A program made the position numbers and the translations under genes. Shown piece after piece: positions 60,901 to 64,000 of a stretch of DNA of 64,000 nt (position 1 is its first letter; every line of letters begins with the position of its first letter). Source of the stretch: JBAXGW01 sp037139195 (GTDB lineage: Bacteria; Bacteroidota; Bacteroidia; Bacteroidales; JAHJDW01); the NCBI GenBank assembly GCA_037139195.1, contig JBAXGW010000008.1, positions 30,954-94,953 on the forward strand. The letters run 5' to 3'. The notes beneath the pieces were generated by a model. That model saw only the letters and a list, made by a program, of their open reading frames with translations. It was not told the DNA's origin and searched no databases.

Positions 60901-62297
60901 TAGGATTCCTACCAATGGCTATATCATCTTCTGCAGGTGCTGAAGTACAAAAACCATTGGCAACCGTTGTTATTGGAGGTTTAATTTCTGCTACCCTATT
61001 AACACTAATAGTTTTACCTGTTTTGTATGTTCTATTCTCCAGAAGAAGAAAGATAGAGCTCACGCCAGAAATCAAAGCTTTAATGATGTTAGTTGTTTGC
61101 GGAACTCTATTTTTTATTCCTTCTCTTTCAAAAGCACAAACAGGCAACACAAAAAGTTATACGCTGGATGAGGCGATAAAACAAGCCTTAGCAAATAATG
61201 GAAGTATTAAATCTGCATCGCTTCAGGTTGATTACCAAAAGAAAATCAAAGCTGCAAGCTGGGAGTTTGGAAATACCGATGTGGAATATGTTTATGGACA
61301 AACGAATTCAATAGTGAAAGATAATAATCTTACAATTTCACAGTCGTTTAAAAGCCCTGGGATGAATTTCGCACAATCGAAGCTTGCAAAAGAAAATGTT
61401 AAAAGTGCTGAAATTGACGTAAAACTAACCCAAGCGGAAATTATTAGCGCCGTAAAATCAAATTTTTATCAGCTTCAATATTTGTTGTCTAATTTGAAAT
61501 TGCTTAATTATCAGGATAGTATTTATACAAATTTTTTAAAAGCAGCTGAATTAAAGGTTGAAAAGGGAGAAAGTCCGATGCTCGAAAAACTATCGGCACA
61601 AACACGCCAGATGGAAATTAAAACTCAGATAAATCAAGTTAATTCGGATATTATCAGTTCGAAAAACAGATTGAAAGCACTTTTAAATGAGTCGAATGAT
61701 TTTGCAATAGCAAACACAGAACTTAAAAAAGAATCACTTTCTATTTCTACTGATAGTTCGGCAATTGCAAATAATCCTATTTTGGCTTTATATCAACAAC
61801 AAATAAATATCAGCAATTTGGAAACTAAAGTTGAGCGCTTAAAACTATTACCTGAATTTTCTGTAGGCTATTTCAATCAATCAAATAAGGACTTGAAAGC
61901 AGACTATCGTTTCACGGGTATTCAAGCTGGCATTTCTATTCCATTGCTCTTCTTTTCGCAATCTGCAAAAATTAACGCTTCGAAAATCAATAACCAAATA
62001 GCTCAGAGCAATTTTGAATATAATAAATCAATGCTATTTGCCGAATTTCAATCGCTTTTGCAAGAAAATGTGAAATACAAAACAAGTTTGGAATATTACG
62101 AAACGGCTGCTGTTCCACAAGCAGATTTGATAATTTATCAAGCTTCTAAAAGCTATGCGGCTGGGAATATTGATTATGTTGAGTTTGTTCAAAACGTTGA
62201 TAAAGCTCTGGAAATAAAATCGAACTATTTGCAAACGCTTAATCAGTTCAATCAGTCTATAGTGGATATATATAAGTTCTTAGGAATATCAAATTAA
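57930..62297 (+). CDS. Heavy-metal RND efflux pump fused to TolC-like outer-membrane channel
   Basis: 1455 residues. Residues 1 to about 1045 are a CzcA/CusA-family RND pump: ELPIDAVPDITNNQVQI near the start, two periplasmic porter regions, and TM4 motif GAIDFGLIVDGAVIIVESVV; the DFGxxxDGA form is that of CzcA-type (divalent metal) pumps. Residues about 1070-1455 are an outer-membrane factor (TolC/CzcC-like): YTLDEAIKQALANN, helical hairpins and final QFNQSIVDIYKFLGI. Between them ALMMLVVCGTLFFIPSLSKA, followed by Q, looks like an internal signal peptide. Fusions of this length are known in Bacteroidota. With the adaptor encoded next (81 bp on) it would pump metal from periplasm and cytosol across both membranes. 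Cu/Ag versus Zn/Co/Cd cannot be settled. Confidence 0.93.
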   Translation: MIEAIIRFSIKNKIIIGLFVLALVVWGVFSLKELPIDAVPDITNNQVQIISVAPTLAANEVEQFITAPIEVSVANIPDIVELRSISRLGLSVVTVVFKDNVDIYWSRQQISERLKEAERNIPAGVTEPEMAPISTGLGEIYQYILKVKPGFEHKYNATELRTIQDWIVRREMLGTPGVADVNSYGGFLKQFEIAVNPDQLKSMNLSLSDIFSALEKNNENTGSAYIDKKPNAYFIRGLGLVKTLEDIENIVVKSSANGTPILISDVAKVQIGTAPRYGAFIVDTTGEAVGGVIMMLKGKNASQVIDGIKEKIKIIQKSLPEGVSIEPFIDRTDLVNRAVGTVSTNLIEGGLIVIFILVLLLGNFRAGLIVASVIPLAMLFAISLMNLFGISGNLMSLGAIDFGLIVDGAVIIVESVVHRITQSKTHHQGVKKLSSEQMDNEVFAAAKRMMNSATFGQVIILIVYLPILALVGIEGKMFRPMAQTVSFAILGALILSLTYVPVASALFLSKKTERKRNIADKIMDRINQLFMPLLEVSLKHKITVVIVSVALFLGSFLVFNSLGGEFIPQLEEGDLASGVMTLQGGSLSNTIETVEKANKILMSKFPEVKHAICKIGTGEIPTDPTPMETGDYIIVMKDKSEWTSAKTREEMMEKMQEELSVMKGVVFTLQQPIQMRFNELMTGSKQDVAVKIFGDNLETLSQKAEEIEKVIKNVEGVEEVGVEQVTGSGQVQVTYNRKLIAQYGLNICDLNDILKTAFAGSAAGVVYDEEKRFDLVVRLDKENRQDLDNIKNLFVPLPNGGQIPLEQLATVEIKTGTAQVSRESTKRRITVSFNVRGRDVASIINEIRPLIDSKVKLPAGYYVTYGGQFENLVAAKNRLAIAVPVALLLIFVLLFFSFRSIKQTLLIYSAVPLSAIGGVIALYLRDMNFSISAGIGFIALFGVAVLNGIVLIAEFNRLEIEEGIADIYERVRLGIKSRLRPVIMTATVASLGFLPMAISSSAGAEVQKPLATVVIGGLISATLLTLIVLPVLYVLFSRRRKIELTPEIKALMMLVVCGTLFFIPSLSKAQTGNTKSYTLDEAIKQALANNGSIKSASLQVDYQKKIKAASWEFGNTDVEYVYGQTNSIVKDNNLTISQSFKSPGMNFAQSKLAKENVKSAEIDVKLTQAEIISAVKSNFYQLQYLLSNLKLLNYQDSIYTNFLKAAELKVEKGESPMLEKLSAQTRQMEIKTQINQVNSDIISSKNRLKALLNESNDFAIANTELKKESLSISTDSSAIANNPILALYQQQINISNLETKVERLKLLPEFSVGYFNQSNKDLKADYRFTGIQAGISIPLLFFSQSAKINASKINNQIAQSNFEYNKSMLFAEFQSLLQENVKYKTSLEYYETAAVPQADLIIYQASKSYAAGNIDYVEFVQNVDKALEIKSNYLQTLNQFNQSIVDIYKFLGISN

Positions 62298-62302
62298 AAA
62301 AC

Positions 62303-62348
62303 TCTTCGATTTTGCTCAGAGGGACTGTCAGACTGAGCTTAGTCGAAG
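62303..62348. repeat. REP-like palindrome inside the efflux operon
   Basis: Arms CTTCGATTTTGCTCAG (62303-62318) and CTGAGCTTAGTCGAAG (62333-62348) pair at about 13 of 16 positions. It fills the gap between pump and adaptor genes. Confidence 0.8.
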
Positions 62349-62378
62349 TCAAAAAATAATTAATTTAAATCAAAATAA

Positions 62379-63557
62379 ATGAAAACATTAATTTATTCTT
62401 TAATCATAGTTTCAAGTTTAGCAATTATTAGTTGCAAAAGCAAAACGAATGTTGCTGAAAAAGTAGAGGAAGAGTGCGTTCTTCCTGAAAATGTAGTTGA
62501 AATGAACGACGACCAAATAAAAATGGCAGCATTAGAATTTGGGACTATTGAACTAAAATCAATGAGTGGAATTCTAAAAGCAAACGGACTTATTAATGTT
62601 CCACCGCAAAATTTGATTTCAATTTCTGCAAGCATGGGTGGATATATCAAAAGCACCGATTTGCTTCAAGGAAGTCCGGTTACAAAAGGGCAAGTATTAG
62701 CTGTTGTGGAAAATCAGGAGTTTATAGAGCTTCAACAAAGTTATTTAGAAAGTAGAAACAGCTTAGAGTATGCTGAAGCTGAATATAATCGGCAAAATGA
62801 TTTACACAAAGAGAATATAAACTCAACAAAAAGCCTCCAGCAAGCAGTTTCTGAATATAAAAACCTTAAAACGAAAGTATTTGCGCTAGAACAAAAACTT
62901 TCTCTTATTGGTATCAATGCAAAATCGTTGAGTGAAGATAAAATTTCTCGCTCTATATCTGTGGTTTCGCCAATAAGTGGTTATGTAAAATCAGTAAATG
63001 TTAATATTGGCAAATATGTGAATCCTACTGATGTGATGTTTGAAATTGTGAACAATCAAAAACTAACCTTGGAACTTTCATTGTTTGAAAAAGACATTAC
63101 ACGCGTTAATATTGGTCAGAAAATTCGTTTTTCTTTAGCAAACAATACAAGCAAAGAGCAATCTGCAATAATTTATCAGGTTGGCAAAACTATTGGCGAC
63201 GATAAAACCGTGAAAGTTTATGCCTCAATTGACAATGAAGACAAGAATTTGCTTCCAGGAATGTATGTGAACGCCTCGATTGAAACTGCCAACTGCTCAA
63301 CAACCACTTTGCCTAGTGATGCAGTACTGACTTTTGATGACAAAAATTATATCTTTACCTTTTTTGAAAAGGTAAAAGAGGGAGACAAATACATGACTCG
63401 ATACAAAATGGTTGAAGTTAGAAAAGGCGTTTCGAATAATGGATTTACAGAGGTTATTCTACCTGCAAGCTTCGATACTGTAAAAAGCAAAATTGTAATT
63501 AAAGGCGCGTACAACTTGCTATCGGCATTGAAAAACGCTGGCGATATGGCTTGTTAA
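62379..63557 (+). CDS. RND efflux periplasmic adaptor (CusB/CzcB-like) lipoprotein
   Basis: 392 residues. Lipobox LAIISC (Cys about 19) anchors it to a membrane. Membrane-fusion domains: barrel-sandwich halves ISISASMGGYIKSTDLLQGS and ISVVSPISGYVKSVNVNIGK on either side of an alpha-helical hairpin (about 110-175: LQQSYLESRNSLEYAEAEYN), then a beta barrel (LELSLFEKDITRVNIGQKIR) and a membrane-proximal domain. It bridges the RND pump and its outer-membrane channel part. It has no obvious Met-rich N-terminal copper site as in E. coli CusB; CNGC/HMA functions are supplied by neighbours. The gene follows the pump gene by 81 bp. Confidence 0.93.
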   Translation: MKTLIYSLIIVSSLAIISCKSKTNVAEKVEEECVLPENVVEMNDDQIKMAALEFGTIELKSMSGILKANGLINVPPQNLISISASMGGYIKSTDLLQGSPVTKGQVLAVVENQEFIELQQSYLESRNSLEYAEAEYNRQNDLHKENINSTKSLQQAVSEYKNLKTKVFALEQKLSLIGINAKSLSEDKISRSISVVSPISGYVKSVNVNIGKYVNPTDVMFEIVNNQKLTLELSLFEKDITRVNIGQKIRFSLANNTSKEQSAIIYQVGKTIGDDKTVKVYASIDNEDKNLLPGMYVNASIETANCSTTTLPSDAVLTFDDKNYIFTFFEKVKEGDKYMTRYKMVEVRKGVSNNGFTEVILPASFDTVKSKIVIKGAYNLLSALKNAGDMAC

Positions 63558-63612
63558 ATTAGTTAGAAAGTTGAACGTTAGAAAAATAAAAAAGTAGATA
63601 GAAAAATTTAAG

Positions 63613-63807
63613 ATGTATCCATACCACAATAAAATAAAGCAGCGGATTAAAAACAACGAGTTGGAAAGCTATGAGTTTGTGGAAAGATACAAAACCATAA
63701 GTCCGTGTTTGCTGTTGCACTTTTCTACTGAGCCAAAAATAAAACCTATCAGAGAGCATCGTTTCAAAGAATATGAAGAGTTGTTGAATGGTTTGGGGAA
63801 ACTTTAG
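63613..63807 (+). CDS. Small conserved hypothetical protein (64 aa)
   Basis: 64 residues, no signal peptide: KIKQRIKNNELESYEFVERY, KTISPCLLLHFSTEP, KIKPIREHRFKEYEELLNG. I recall similar short proteins in other Bacteroidota, with the FSTEP and PIREHRF motifs shared, so it is likely a real gene; no function is known. It follows the adaptor gene by 55 bp on the same strand and precedes a strong hairpin, consistent with being the last gene of the efflux unit. A regulatory or DNA-contact role cannot be inferred. Confidence 0.7.
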   Translation: MYPYHNKIKQRIKNNELESYEFVERYKTISPCLLLHFSTEPKIKPIREHRFKEYEELLNGLGKL

Positions 63808-63842
63808 CAATTACTGATGTTTCTAATTTGTATTTGTTTAAT

Positions 63843-63876
63843 AAACCTTCGAGGTTTCAAAAACCTCGAAGGTTTT
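63843..63876 (+). terminator. Terminator at the end of the efflux unit
   Basis: 15-bp perfectly complementary arms AAACCTTCGAGGTTT / AAACCTCGAAGGTTT around CAA, followed by a short T-rich tail. The arms contain the word CCTTCGAGG, which is itself nearly palindromic, so a repeat-derived hairpin is also possible. Confidence 0.75.
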
Positions 63877-63914
63877 AATTTTACATGTATTTTTAAAGGA
63901 TTGGATTTGTTTTT

Positions 63915-63922
63915 TATATTTG
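63915..63922 (+). promoter_or_regulatory. -7 box near the right edge
   Basis: TATATTTG fits TANNTTTG and may serve a gene beyond the window. The first ATG after it (63945) opens a frame of only 12 codons, so no gene is called. Confidence 0.35.
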
Positions 63923-64000
63923 TAGTTATACATTATCGATAATTATGAATAAAATTAACTGGGTATCCCCTTTACTCATCTAATATTATTTCGATTTTAC

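Noticed and set aside
63945..63983. 12-codon frame after a -7 box at the right edge
   Set aside because: Too short and without recognisable content; a gene beyond the window cannot be judged.

Overview
The window looks like chromosomal DNA of an AT-rich member of the Bacteroidota. The evidence is: many secreted proteins ending in type 9 secretion (T9SS) sorting domains (YPNP-type CTDs and one CHU_C domain), a gldA gene, TonB receptors with carboxypeptidase-like N-terminal domains, promoters of the Bacteroidota type (-7 box TANNTTTG), start codons without clear Shine-Dalgarno sequences, and a CusA-TolC fusion typical of the phylum. Species or family cannot be fixed from the sequence alone. No rRNA, tRNA, CRISPR array or intact transposase gene was recognised.

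Layout. (1) 1-10.6 kb, minus strand: a secreted-protein region. Four paralogous secreted proteins of an unrecognised family (one cut by the window start) surround a large TonB-dependent receptor; nearby lie a beta-helix-like secreted protein with a dockerin-like tail, a small charged protein and a FISUMP lipoprotein. (2) 10.9-17.3 kb, minus strand: a phosphate-uptake cluster, phosphate porin - pstS - pstC - pstA - pstB - phoU. PstC carries an extra periplasmic segment resembling one lobe of PstS. (3) 17.5-20.0 kb: a MITE-like element, then mazG-like - dtd - rsgA housekeeping genes. (4) 20.2-28.8 kb: a large lectin-domain adhesin-like T9SS protein, gldA, and a DUF4249/TonB-receptor pair. (5) 29.0-33.7 kb: an HMA-like secreted protein without its metal site, an M24 aminopeptidase P, and an ABC transporter operon with its own YtrA-type GntR regulator and a matching palindromic operator. 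(6) 34.4-45.6 kb: two paralogous subtilisin-like T9SS proteases, an MFS transporter, an M23 peptidase divergent from alaS, a GNAT acetyltransferase and a membrane protein. (7) 46.0-51.0 kb: a 1443-residue gliding-associated (CHU_C) protein with near-identical internal repeats, translationally coupled to a small secreted protein. (8) 51.3-63.8 kb, plus strand: a copper/heavy-metal homeostasis island: small Cys/His-rich membrane proteins, a TonB receptor, a CopA-type P1B ATPase, two HMA metallochaperones, a CzcA/CusA-TolC fusion efflux pump and its adaptor.

How the genes work together. The pst genes and the outer-membrane porin form one phosphate-import route across both membranes, and similar ATGTTAA/AGGTTAA motifs lie upstream of the porin, pstS, the secreted-protein operon and the dockerin-tail gene, so these may share phosphate control (inference). 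The metal island moves metal from outer-membrane receptor to cytosolic chaperone and back out through a P-type ATPase and an RND pump.

The spacers are unusually rich in dispersed repeats: a 124-bp inverted-repeat element found three times directly at stop codons, a 230-bp MITE-like element containing a perfect 24-bp hairpin, a 150-bp CACAGTGT-rich element in two copies, REP-like palindromes inside operons, and degenerate short-unit arrays arranged as inverted repeats. The most promising undescribed items are the secreted paralog/TonB cluster at 1-10.6 kb, the stop-codon-associated element and the PstS-like lobe inside PstC.
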